Below are positions 29,061 through 38,088 of a stretch of 43,405 nt of DNA, piece after piece (within the stretch, counting starts at the first letter, position 1; every line of letters begins with the position of its first letter). The position numbers and the translations under genes were made by a program. A model generated the notes under the pieces. That model ran no database searches, was not told where the DNA came from, and worked only from the letters and a program-made list of their open reading frames with translations. Source of the DNA: Myxococcales bacterium (GTDB lineage: Bacteria; Myxococcota_A; Polyangia; Nannocystales; Nannocystaceae); contig JAAZXR010000034.1 of assembly GCA_014240065.1 (NCBI GenBank), forward strand, positions 1 through 43,405. The letters are read 5' to 3'.

Positions 29061-32000
29061 CTAGTCGTCGTGGGCGCCGAGTGACTCTCCCCCGAGCCCG
29101 GTCCCGTCGACGCCGTCGAGCTCAAAGTACAGCGGCGCGCGCTCGAGGGGCTCCGGCAGCACCTGGTTCATGCTGTCGGCGTCGAACACCCGACCGTTGA
29201 TCACGGTCCAGTGAACGTCCTTGGTCTTTCGCAGATCGTCGAGGACGTCGCCGCGAATGATGGCGACATCCGCGAGCTTGCCAGCCTCGAGAGAGCCGAT
29301 GTCGCCGTCCATGCCCAGGTACTGCGCGCCGGACAAGGTCGCGGAGCGCAGCGCCTCGTGCGGGCTCATGCCGCCTTGCTCAAACATCCAAAGCTCCCAG
29401 TGCGCGGCGAGGCCTTCGCGTTGACCGTGGGCGCCGAGGTTGACTCCCACGCCCGCATCAAAGAGCTGCTTGCAGCCCTCGGCGATGGAGATGTGGTTCC
29501 AGTCGCCGTCGCTCGCCATGACCCGCCGCCGCGCGCGCGGTTCATAGCGCCCGCGCGGCACGAACCTGGTGAGCTTCTCGTCGGTGAAGACGTCGTCTTC
29601 TTGATACCAGTAGATTTCGCCGGAGAGCCCGCCGTACCCGACCACGAGGGTGGGGGTGTAGCCCACCTTTGTGGAGGACCACAGCTGCACGACGTCGTCG
29701 TAGATCTTCGCGACGGGGAGGGCATGCTCCACGCCCGTGTGCCCGTCGACCACCTGCGTCATGTTGTGCATGAACAGCGAGCCGCCCTCGGGGACGACCA
29801 TGATGCCCTCTTCACGCGCGGCGACGAGGAGCTGCTGGCGCTGATCCCGTCGGGGCTGGTTGTAGCTCTTCACGCTGATGGCGCCCTCCGCCTTCATCCT
29901 CTTGATGTGCGTGCGCGCGTCGTCGAGGGAGTTCACCACGGCGGTGAAGGCTGTCTTTGCGCCGTACAGGATGGTCCCGGTGGAGAAGATCCTCGGCGCG
30001 ACGATGTGACCGGTGCGCGCGAGCTCAGCGGCCGCGAAGATCGTCTCCGTGTCGTTGGACGGGTCGTGGATCGTGGTGACGCCGTAGGCCAGCGTGGCCG
30101 GGTGCAGCCAATTTTGTTGGGGCATGATGCCGTCACCACCTTGGGAGCCGTGCGCGTGGACATCGACGAGCCCCGGGATCACGCTGTGCCCGGCGGCGTC
30201 GATGATCTCGGCCTCGGCTGGGATTTGTACCGCCGCTCGAGTCCCGACCTTCACGATCCGGTTGCCCTCGATGAGCACGACGCCATCCTCGATGACCTCG
30301 TCGCCCTTCATGCTGATGACCTTGCCCCCGACGATCGCGATCACCCCCTCGGGCGCATCCGCGTCCACCGAAAATCCGATATTGACTCCGCGCTCGTCGG
30401 GTGCCGGGAGCTCACGGGTCTCGCCGGGCTTCGCGTCTTCAAGGAAGGCGAAGCTGTCTTTGAGCGCGCGCGTGTACAGCTCAGGCCCGAGCATCCAGTG
30501 GAGCGCCGTGGAGTCTGCGCTCCAGGTGAGGTCTCGCCCCGCGTTGGCTGTGACCCGCGCGATGGGCAGGGCCTTCGTGTCCGCGGAGATCGTGGTGACG
30601 CGCCCGGTGGCGGGCATGGGCATGATGTAGACGTGGAAGCGCTCGCGGAACGCGACCCAGCGGCCGTCGGGGCTCACCCGAAAGTCGGAGGCCCACTTGC
30701 TCGACAGGTGCGTTCGCTCGTGGGTGGCGTCGAGCCCGATGCTCTTGAGCTTCGTGGAGGGCTCACCGTCCTTGTAGCTCTGTGTGACAAAAAAGAGGCG
30801 GTCCGCGTCGGCGCCGAAGTGAGGCTGGCCGCCGCCGCGAGTCAGTCGGCGGAGGCCCTCGCCGTCTGCGCCCACGACGTAGATGCCGAGCTCATCAGAC
30901 CAGAGGCGAGAGCGCGTGCCACCGCCGGAGATTTTTCGATACACCACCGCGTCGCCGTTCGGGCTGAACACCGGGTCCACGTAGTGGCCAGGTGAGGAGG
31001 TTAAGACGCGCTCCTTGCCGCGCTTGAGGTCGCGGACTCGAATCTCACCGAGGCGCTCGTCATCCCAGGTGCCGAACACGACCGCGCCGCCGTCGGGGCT
31101 AAAGGAGGGGTCGTGCTCGTTGCGGTCCTCGGCATCAGAGAGCCGCCGCGCCTGACCTTGGGGGATCGGTCGCACGAAGATCTTGCCGAGGGCTTGGTAC
31201 GCGGCGGTCCCTTCATCGCTCGCGATGGCCAGCTGTCGCAGCATCTTGACGTCGAACTTCTCGGGGTGAACATCGACAGGGAAACGAACCGCGCTGGCGA
31301 CTTGTCGCCGCTGTTGGACGTGGAAAGGGATCGGGCTGGAGGCGCCATCCTCCACGGAGATTTTGTGCAGGCCGCCCTTGGCCCACGCGACGATGGAGGC
31401 GCCGTCTGGGGTCCAGTCGATGGTGGGGTAGACCCCATGGATCGCCCACGTCTCTTGCATGTCACGATCGAGCGCGTCGTAGAGGGCGCGCTGTCTCCCT
31501 GACTCAATGTCCATGAGCATCAGCACGGACTTGAGCCCGACGCGGCGGATGTAGGCGAGCGTCTTCCCGTCGGGCGACGGGGTGGGCCGGATGGCGCCGC
31601 CGGCCCCGCGCACGAGCACCTTGGTCCGCTGGGTACGGAGATCGATCCGCTTGATCACGTAGATCTGCGCGTGCGGGTCCTTGTTGTATTCGAAGTACGC
31701 CCCAGGCGTCGTGTCCTGCGAGTAATACACGTACCGACCGTCCGGTGAGAACACCGGCTCTCCGAGATCTTTTTGCTCGTTTTGGCGCTTGGTGAGCTGG
31801 ACCCCCGCGCCGCCGGAGTGGTGGTAGAGCCACAGCTCGCCGGCGCCGAGACTCCGGGACTTCGTGAAGTGCTTCCTCGCGACGACGTACTGACCGTCGG
31901 GGGACCAGGCGGGAGAATTGAGGAGACGGAACTGCTCCTTCGTGATGGGGCGGGGCTCACCGCCGTCCTTTTTCATCACCCAGAGATTGTCGCCGCCGCC

Positions 32001-32456
32001 GCGATCACTCGTGAACACGATGCTCCGTCCATCGGGACTGAATCGCGGCTGCATGTCCCAGGCGAGCCCCTCCGAGATGGGGCGGGCCTCTCCGCCCTCC
32101 ATGGGCATCACGAAGATATCGCCGAGGAGGTCGAAGACGAGCTCTTGGCCGTTTGGATGGACGTCGACGCTGATCCACGTGCCCTCTTTGACGTCGAGAT
32201 CAAAGGACTCAAGCGGGAGGTCGGGGGCGGCCACGTCCCACGCGGCGCTCTCCTCGTCGTCTTTCGCGTCGTCCCCCGCGTCGGATTTCGGCGGCTCCAC
32301 CGGCGCGGGCGCGGGAAGGAGGGAGGTCTGCATGGCCAGCGGCGGCGACATCGTTTCACCGAGGGTCAGGCCAGGGGCGGCGCACGCTGTGGTGGCCGCG
32401 ACGAGACTGAGGCAGGGGATTAACAACGAAGCGCGAGACGTGATGCACTCAAACAT
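29061..32456 (-). CDS. TolB-like propeller/amidohydrolase fusion lipoprotein
   Basis: This is a 1131-residue protein exported as a lipoprotein (lipobox TTACA, Cys at about 25). Residues about 85-690 hold PD40/TolB-type propeller repeats with the hallmark SPDGR/SPDG-VVF pattern, such as FSPDGRSIVFTSDRGG and WSPDGQYVVARK. Residues about 735-1120 form an amidohydrolase of the imidazolonepropionase-like group. These include the metal-binding HxH in PGLVDVHAHGSQGG (about 765), VEHALPVAKIYDD, VGVNLGAHGQ and the C-terminal ALRSATLSGAQYLGMDGDIGSL with GKLADVAII. This fusion is known in Proteobacteria and Bacteroidetes and is thought to hydrolyse imides or dipeptide-like substrates; the exact substrate is unknown. 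The ATG at 32456 is chosen because it places the lipobox correctly. It converges with the M14 gene 60 bases away. Confidence 0.95.
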   Translation of the reverse strand: MFECITSRASLLIPCLSLVAATTACAAPGLTLGETMSPPLAMQTSLLPAPAPVEPPKSDAGDDAKDDEESAAWDVAAPDLPLESFDLDVKEGTWISVDVHPNGQELVFDLLGDIFVMPMEGGEARPISEGLAWDMQPRFSPDGRSIVFTSDRGGGDNLWVMKKDGGEPRPITKEQFRLLNSPAWSPDGQYVVARKHFTKSRSLGAGELWLYHHSGGAGVQLTKRQNEQKDLGEPVFSPDGRYVYYSQDTTPGAYFEYNKDPHAQIYVIKRIDLRTQRTKVLVRGAGGAIRPTPSPDGKTLAYIRRVGLKSVLMLMDIESGRQRALYDALDRDMQETWAIHGVYPTIDWTPDGASIVAWAKGGLHKISVEDGASSPIPFHVQQRRQVASAVRFPVDVHPEKFDVKMLRQLAIASDEGTAAYQALGKIFVRPIPQGQARRLSDAEDRNEHDPSFSPDGGAVVFGTWDDERLGEIRVRDLKRGKERVLTSSPGHYVDPVFSPNGDAVVYRKISGGGTRSRLWSDELGIYVVGADGEGLRRLTRGGGQPHFGADADRLFFVTQSYKDGEPSTKLKSIGLDATHERTHLSSKWASDFRVSPDGRWVAFRERFHVYIMPMPATGRVTTISADTKALPIARVTANAGRDLTWSADSTALHWMLGPELYTRALKDSFAFLEDAKPGETRELPAPDERGVNIGFSVDADAPEGVIAIVGGKVISMKGDEVIEDGVVLIEGNRIVKVGTRAAVQIPAEAEIIDAAGHSVIPGLVDVHAHGSQGGDGIMPQQNWLHPATLAYGVTTIHDPSNDTETIFAAAELARTGHIVAPRIFSTGTILYGAKTAFTAVVNSLDDARTHIKRMKAEGAISVKSYNQPRRDQRQQLLVAAREEGIMVVPEGGSLFMHNMTQVVDGHTGVEHALPVAKIYDDVVQLWSSTKVGYTPTLVVGYGGLSGEIYWYQEDDVFTDEKLTRFVPRGRYEPRARRRVMASDGDWNHISIAEGCKQLFDAGVGVNLGAHGQREGLAAHWELWMFEQGGMSPHEALRSATLSGAQYLGMDGDIGSLEAGKLADVAIIRGDVLDDLRKTKDVHWTVINGRVFDADSMNQVLPEPLERAPLYFELDGVDGTGLGGESLGAHDD

Positions 32457-32713
32457 GAGAACGGGAGAGTAGCGCCTACTCCTGGACGTGGGGAGAGGTG
32501 CGAGGGCTCGGACGGATGTGTGTCTGTGGATGCTGGAGGTGCGTGGATTGCGTTTGACGCGCGATGCAATTGGCTGCGGGCGCGCGGACATTGGTGTCGC
32601 GTCTGGTGACACCCCGATCGTCCAAACTGGCGGATCCGTCATGATTGACCCCTGAAATCCCATAAATTACGAAAATTTTGGGATTCGGCCCATCCCTTGC
32701 AACTGTTCGGTAC

Positions 32714-33061
32714 GTGGCGAAACGACGACATCGCACGACGCGCCAGCAGCGCGAATGCCAAGAGCCGATGCCCCGAGGGGATATCCTCCGTCGCCGAGCG
32801 ACGAGGTTGCTGCGCAGCGGTCGGCCGCGGAAGGCGAGCGTCGCGCTTCGCGAGCTCGCGGCGATGACACAGGCGCCGGCGCACTATGTGGCCTTGGGTC
32901 ATTCCCTCATCGGAGCGCACCGCACTGAGGATGGACTCCGAGCGCTTCGCCAGGGCATGTGGTTGCACTCGCGGCACGGAAATCCGAGCCGCGCGCGATC
33001 TGTGGCCCGAATGATCTTGAAACAAGCGCCCCACGATCAGGTCGCCCGGAAGTACGCGTAG
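32714..33061 (+). CDS. Small basic TPR-like protein
   Basis: This is a protein of about 115 residues, Arg-rich, with helical repeats of tetratricopeptide type: ATRLLRSGRPRKASVALREL, then HYVALGHSLIGAHRTEDGLRAL and RARSVARMILKQAPHDQVA. The Ala/Leu spacing fits two to three TPR helix pairs. The start is uncertain. GTG 32714 (MAKRRHRTTRQQ) is used here; TTG 32678 and ATG 32768 are in frame. No catalytic motif or signal peptide is seen. The opposite strand is also open, but its translation is unlike any family and is rejected. It stands alone, divergent from the TolB/amidohydrolase gene. Confidence 0.6.
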   Translation: MAKRRHRTTRQQRECQEPMPRGDILRRRATRLLRSGRPRKASVALRELAAMTQAPAHYVALGHSLIGAHRTEDGLRALRQGMWLHSRHGNPSRARSVARMILKQAPHDQVARKYA

Positions 33062-33133
33062 GGGCGAAGCGGCGCGCGCCAAGAGCCCGCGCTCCCTTGG
33101 TCCGTCGCGTGCCCACGGAAGCGGCGCGGCGCG

Positions 33134-33835
<702 letters not shown>

Positions 33836-33988
33836 GTGTAGATGCTAGTCCAGATCACGGATCGGGGCGACAAGTTGGCGAAAATCGCCCGTTAATCGAG
33901 GTTGGTGGGATCCGCCCAGCAGCCGTCGCAACACGCGGAGCCGATCTTTGTTGGGGCTCCGGCCTCCGAGAGGCTAGAGTCGGCAGAG

Positions 33989-35452
33989 ATGTCTCGTCCT
34001 GGGAATCACACGCCTTCCGCGGATCTGCAGCGTTCGGTCCGTTTTGGAACGACGCTGATGTACCCGTTGATGCTCGCGCTGATCGGCTGGGTTTGGGGCG
34101 CGTGCGCGGTGGGGTTGCTCTCCTCCAACGACGGCTCTCACCTGGCGCTGACTCGCTCCTTGGCGCTGCGACACGAGGCGGCGTTGGAAAACGACGCGCC
34201 GCTGACGCTGCGGGTAGACCTCGCGCGTCGCGACGGGGTGCTGTACTCAGACCGGCCCCCCGGGACCGCGATGCTCGCGATTCCTGCGGTGTGGGTTGGC
34301 GCGCAATTCGACGACGACCTGGCGGCGTGGGCCCACGGATCGCGGCGGGTGTTGCAGGTGCCGGCGGGCCCTGACTTCGCCCACACCTATCGCGTCCGAG
34401 CGCCGCGTGCGCGGCCGCTGGTCAATCTGCAAGGAAGCGCCATCTTCGCGACGTTGCACGTGGGGGTGCTCGGGTTGCTGACGTTGATCTTGGTGGGCTC
34501 GCGTCTGAGGGCGGCAGGATCGCAAGAGCGTACGATCGTGTTTTGCGTGGCAGCGCTGGCGTTCGCGTCACTGTTCGGGCCCTATGCGATCACCTTGTTT
34601 AGCCACGTGCCTGCGGCATTCGCCGTGAGCTTGCTGTACTGGAGCGCGCAGCGGGTGGAGTCGTCCACGGCGATCGAGCCGCGCGTGGTGAGGAGCGCAG
34701 GCGTGCTCTTGGGTCTGGCCGCGGGTCTGGCGGTCGCCACCGACTACCTGCTGCTCGTGCCGGTCGCCGGCGTGACGATCGCGCGGATGCGGCGGGATCT
34801 CGTCGCCCCGTTCCTCGCGGGTGCGCTCGTCTTTGGTGGGGGGGCGGCGCTGTATCACACCATCGCGTTCGGTGCGCCGTGGGCGATCGGCTACGACTTT
34901 CATACGAATTTTGAATTTGCGAAATCGCGGGCGACCACGTTTAGCGGAGACACCCTCGATGGCTTCATGAGCCTGTTCGGTTTTTCAGAGGGGGGAATGG
35001 GCCGCTTGAGCCCGCTGTGGTTCTTGGGGGTCGTCGCGTTTTTTTGGTCGAAGGGATCCTCCTTGTCTCGCTGGGCCCATTGGCTGGAGCGGGGTGGGTG
35101 GTGTCTGTGGGTGATCGCGTTGGCGAGCCACCGCACGCCGATGGGCGGGGCGTTTCATGATCATCGCTATCTGCTGCCGCTCCTGCCGGTCCTCGCGTAC
35201 GACCTCGGGCGCTTGATGGATCGCGTGGATGGACCACGCGTGCGCCGAATGTGGACGCTCCTTCCTCTGGTGGCGCTGGCGTCGGTGATCGGCACATGGA
35301 CCTACGTGTTCGAGATGCGGCGGATCTCGCTGTTGACGGGCAGCGTCAGCATGTGGGCGCTGGCCCTCGTCGGGGCCGCGCTGGGGCTCGTCTTGAACGT
35401 CCGCGGGGAACGCGTCACCCGCGACGACGCGACCACCGAACTCGAGGGATGA
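33989..35452 (+). CDS. Polytopic membrane protein, GT39/ArnT-like glycosyltransferase family
   Basis: This is a 487-residue protein with about ten hydrophobic segments (for example TLMYPLMLALIGWVWGACAVGLL, AIFATLHVGVLGLLTLILVG and VVRSAGVLLGLAAGLAVATDYLLLVPVAG). The first extracytoplasmic loop contains SSNDGSHLALTRSLALRHE, then DGVLYSDRPPGTAML. This DG...YSDRPPG arrangement is typical of GT39/PMT_2-type glycosyltransferases, which use polyprenyl-phosphate sugars at the outer face of the membrane. The acceptor cannot be inferred. ATG 33989 follows a GGCAGAG upstream stretch; the frame is open from 33902. It ends one base before the convergent D-aminoacylase-type gene. Confidence 0.88.
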   Translation: MSRPGNHTPSADLQRSVRFGTTLMYPLMLALIGWVWGACAVGLLSSNDGSHLALTRSLALRHEAALENDAPLTLRVDLARRDGVLYSDRPPGTAMLAIPAVWVGAQFDDDLAAWAHGSRRVLQVPAGPDFAHTYRVRAPRARPLVNLQGSAIFATLHVGVLGLLTLILVGSRLRAAGSQERTIVFCVAALAFASLFGPYAITLFSHVPAAFAVSLLYWSAQRVESSTAIEPRVVRSAGVLLGLAAGLAVATDYLLLVPVAGVTIARMRRDLVAPFLAGALVFGGGAALYHTIAFGAPWAIGYDFHTNFEFAKSRATTFSGDTLDGFMSLFGFSEGGMGRLSPLWFLGVVAFFWSKGSSLSRWAHWLERGGWCLWVIALASHRTPMGGAFHDHRYLLPLLPVLAYDLGRLMDRVDGPRVRRMWTLLPLVALASVIGTWTYVFEMRRISLLTGSVSMWALALVGAALGLVLNVRGERVTRDDATTELEG

Positions 35453-35453
35453 A

Positions 35454-37217
35454 CTAGCCCGCGCGCACGAGCGCGCCGGGGCGCGCGGCGGTGAGCTGGC
35501 CGCGCTCGGTGATGACTTGACCGCCGCAGATCGTCGCGAGGTAGCCGGTGGCATCCTGCAAGAGGCGTTTGCCACCGGCGGGCAGGTCGGCTTCGATCCT
35601 CGGGCGATGGAGGGTGAGCCGCTCCATGTCGATGATGTTGAGGTCCGCCCGCAGGCCCTCCCGGATCACACCCCGGTCGCGGAGTCCCATAAAACACGCG
35701 TTCTTTTGGGTGAGCATATGGACCACCTCGGGCACCGAGAATCCCGCCCGCTGCCGCTTGGCCGCGCGGTCTCGGGCCCAATGGGAGAGCATGAACGTTG
35801 GGAAGCTCGCGTCGCAGATGGTGCCGACATGCGCGCCCCCATCCGACAACCCGCTCAGCGCCATGGGGTGGCGGAGCATCTCGTGGACCGCGTCGAGGTT
35901 GCCGAGGGCGTAGTTGTAGACCGGGAAGTAGAGCAGGGCGTCGCCGTCGTCCGCGAGGAGCTCGTCGTAGATCACGTCGAGCAGGCCGCGTTGTTCGCGG
36001 TGCGCCCGCGCGAGCAGGGAGGTTTTTGGATCTGGCTCGTAGTCGAAGCGCTCATCCATGGCGAACAGCCCGCGCCCGACCTCCTCAGGGTTCGCGAGGA
36101 AGTAGTCCACCAGCGGGGGGATCGAGCTGCCGTCCCCAGAGACGCGCACCGGCGCCTCCGCCAAGAGCTTGGCTTTAAACTCCGGGGCGCGCATGTGAGC
36201 GACCTGCTCCGGGAGGGGGAGGTGGGCGATTTCACGGAAGCTGGGGTGACCGATAAAGGGGTGGAAGGTCGCGTTGAGTCCGATCATCACGCCGATTCCA
36301 CGCGCCGCAACCTGCACGTGGAGGGCGACGTCGTCGCCGGCCAGCGTGGTCACCTCGTCGAGAATCCGCCTCCACTGCTCCGTGTCGCGCACTCGCTGCA
36401 GCAAGGAGACGCTCATGGGGTGGTTTGGGATGGCCGCGCGCATCCGTCGGATCAGGTCAAACTCGGCGTCGAAGCTGCTGGGGCCATCGATGATGTCGAA
36501 GTCGCTTACGGCCTGAATGGCGCCGTGCGTGAACTCGTTGAGCACGGAGGCGATCCCGCAAAGCTCCTTCGCAGTGGCCTCCGAAGAGGGGGTGGCGAGC
36601 CCCGCCGCGTCGCGGTGGTTGTCGGTCCTCCCCGTTGAAAACCCAAACGCGCCGGCGGCCAGGGCCTGTCGGAGGGACGCGCGCATCGCCTCGATGTCCT
36701 CGTCTGTCGCGGCCTCCTCTGCGACCGCGCGGGCACCCATGGTGTAGACCCGCAGCGCGTCGTGGGGCACTTGGAGGGCGACGTCCATGGTGCGAGGGAC
36801 GCCTGCGACCGCGTCCATATACTCTGTAAAGCTCTCCCACTCCCAGGTGAGCCCCTCGGCGAGGGCGGTGCCGGGAATATCCTCCACGCCCTCCATCAGG
36901 TCGATCAGCACTTGGTGATCTGTGGACCGCACGGGGGCGAAGCCCACCCCGCAGTTGCCCATGAGGGCGGTCGTCACGCCGTGGTAGACGGAGGGTGCGA
37001 GCACGTCATCCCAGGTGACCTGGCCGTCGTAGTGTGTGTGGAGGTCGACAAAGCCTGGGGTCACGATGGCGCCCGTGGCGTCGATGGTCCGCGTCGCGGA
37101 GTCGGTGACCACGCCGACGGAGACGATGGCTCCGTCCACGACTCCCACATCCCCGGAGTATCCAGAGGCGCCGGTCCCGTCATGAATAGTTCCACCCTTA
37201 ATGATCAGATCGAGCAT
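35454..37217 (-). CDS. N-acyl-D-amino-acid deacylase family amidohydrolase
   Basis: This is a 587-residue metal-dependent amidohydrolase. The N-terminal composite beta domain reads MLDLIIKGGTIHDGTGASGY, then VDLHTHYDGQVTWDD with the metal-binding HxH at about residue 57. Other family segments are GVTTALMGNCGVGFAPVR, and near the C-terminus ALSGLSDGGAHVGTICDAS and MLTQKNACFMGLRDRGVIREGLRADLNIID. These match D-aminoacylases, which release D-amino acids from N-acyl-D-amino acids; related members act on other cyclic or acylated amines, so the substrate is not certain. No signal peptide is seen, so it is cytosolic. The ATG at 37217 starts the family N-terminus. It is divergent from the orphan RluA-associated domain gene. 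Confidence 0.95.
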   Translation of the reverse strand: MLDLIIKGGTIHDGTGASGYSGDVGVVDGAIVSVGVVTDSATRTIDATGAIVTPGFVDLHTHYDGQVTWDDVLAPSVYHGVTTALMGNCGVGFAPVRSTDHQVLIDLMEGVEDIPGTALAEGLTWEWESFTEYMDAVAGVPRTMDVALQVPHDALRVYTMGARAVAEEAATDEDIEAMRASLRQALAAGAFGFSTGRTDNHRDAAGLATPSSEATAKELCGIASVLNEFTHGAIQAVSDFDIIDGPSSFDAEFDLIRRMRAAIPNHPMSVSLLQRVRDTEQWRRILDEVTTLAGDDVALHVQVAARGIGVMIGLNATFHPFIGHPSFREIAHLPLPEQVAHMRAPEFKAKLLAEAPVRVSGDGSSIPPLVDYFLANPEEVGRGLFAMDERFDYEPDPKTSLLARAHREQRGLLDVIYDELLADDGDALLYFPVYNYALGNLDAVHEMLRHPMALSGLSDGGAHVGTICDASFPTFMLSHWARDRAAKRQRAGFSVPEVVHMLTQKNACFMGLRDRGVIREGLRADLNIIDMERLTLHRPRIEADLPAGGKRLLQDATGYLATICGGQVITERGQLTAARPGALVRAG

Positions 37218-37285
37218 GATGTGTCCCTCGTTGAGGAGGCCGATGGTACCAGGGGATGGTCGGAGGGGGCGGCTGTTTGTTACTA

Positions 37286-38059
37286 ATGGGGCTGGAGATG
37301 ATGGGGTTCGAACACAGCGAGGGGGAGACGCGGGGTCTGTGCCGGCGGTGCGATCGCGTCCACGTCGTGCCGCGTGATGGGGCGCTGCGCGCGATGCAGG
37401 CGCTGCAGCAGGAGCTGGCGACCGGACGCCTCGCCGAACCCGGAGCGACCGACGAGCGCGGTCGCCCCATCGTCGACGCGAACGTGCTGCACCAACCCCG
37501 CGGGGGCAAGATGTTCGGAGTCTTGGTCGGTCGTGACGCCGGAGGCTCCGTGGTCGTCCTCCGCGCGTTCTCAGGGCAGGTGGGCGGCGCGTGGAGCATC
37601 CCGGGGTGGTGTCCGCCGCTGTTTGACGTGGGCGCCTGGCTCTCCTTGGAGGCGACCTACGATCCAGAGATCCGGGGAGTGACCGCAAAGCTGGAGGCGT
37701 GCGAGCAGGACGCGGCGCGCTCTGTCTTGGTGCAGAGGCGAGCGGCGCTGTCGCGCAAGCTCATGGAGCGGTATCACGGGCTGTATACGTTTCATAACTT
37801 CGCGGGGCGTCTTGGAGGGTGGCCGCAGGTGCTCGATGGCGAGACGAGGGTCTCTTCGGGGATGGGAGACTGCTGCGCGCCCAAGCTGCTCAACGAGGCC
37901 GCGCGGCGAGGCCTCGCGCCCGCAGCCCTCGTGGAGTTTTATTGGGGGGCGACCAATCGCGCCAAGACGCGGACGCACAAAGAGACCTACTCGCCCTGCG
38001 CGGAGAAGTGTGCGCCGCTGTTGGGCTTCATGCTCTGCGGCATCCGTGACACGCCGTGA
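37286..38059 (+). CDS. Stand-alone domain of the kind found N-terminal in long RluA-like proteins
   Basis: This is a protein of about 257 residues. It contains YTFHNFAGRLGGWPQ, GMGDCCAPKLLNEAARRGLAPAALVEFYWG (written here as GMGDCCAPKLL and LVEFYWG) and YSPCAEKCAPLLGFMLCG. In my memory of the family this Gly-x-Gly-(D/E)-C-(A/C)-A-P-K-L-L ... W(W/Y)G ... PC-x2-C block occurs as the N-terminal half of 500-600-residue RluA-type pseudouridine synthases. Here no pseudouridine synthase domain follows: the protein ends 12 residues after the block. The clustered Cys and the PCxxC motif suggest metal binding. Function unknown. The start is uncertain (ATG 37256, 37286, 37298 or 37301). A GST-like gene follows after 29 bases, probably in one operon. 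Confidence 0.82.
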   Translation: MGLEMMGFEHSEGETRGLCRRCDRVHVVPRDGALRAMQALQQELATGRLAEPGATDERGRPIVDANVLHQPRGGKMFGVLVGRDAGGSVVVLRAFSGQVGGAWSIPGWCPPLFDVGAWLSLEATYDPEIRGVTAKLEACEQDAARSVLVQRRAALSRKLMERYHGLYTFHNFAGRLGGWPQVLDGETRVSSGMGDCCAPKLLNEAARRGLAPAALVEFYWGATNRAKTRTHKETYSPCAEKCAPLLGFMLCGIRDTP

Positions 38060-38088
38060 CTGAGTTGGGGACGTGATAGGGTTGGGAT

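Noticed and set aside
29211-30995. A roughly 590-codon plus-strand frame opposite the amidohydrolase gene
   Set aside because: It is antisense to the propeller and amidohydrolase motifs, and its composition is typical of a shadow frame.
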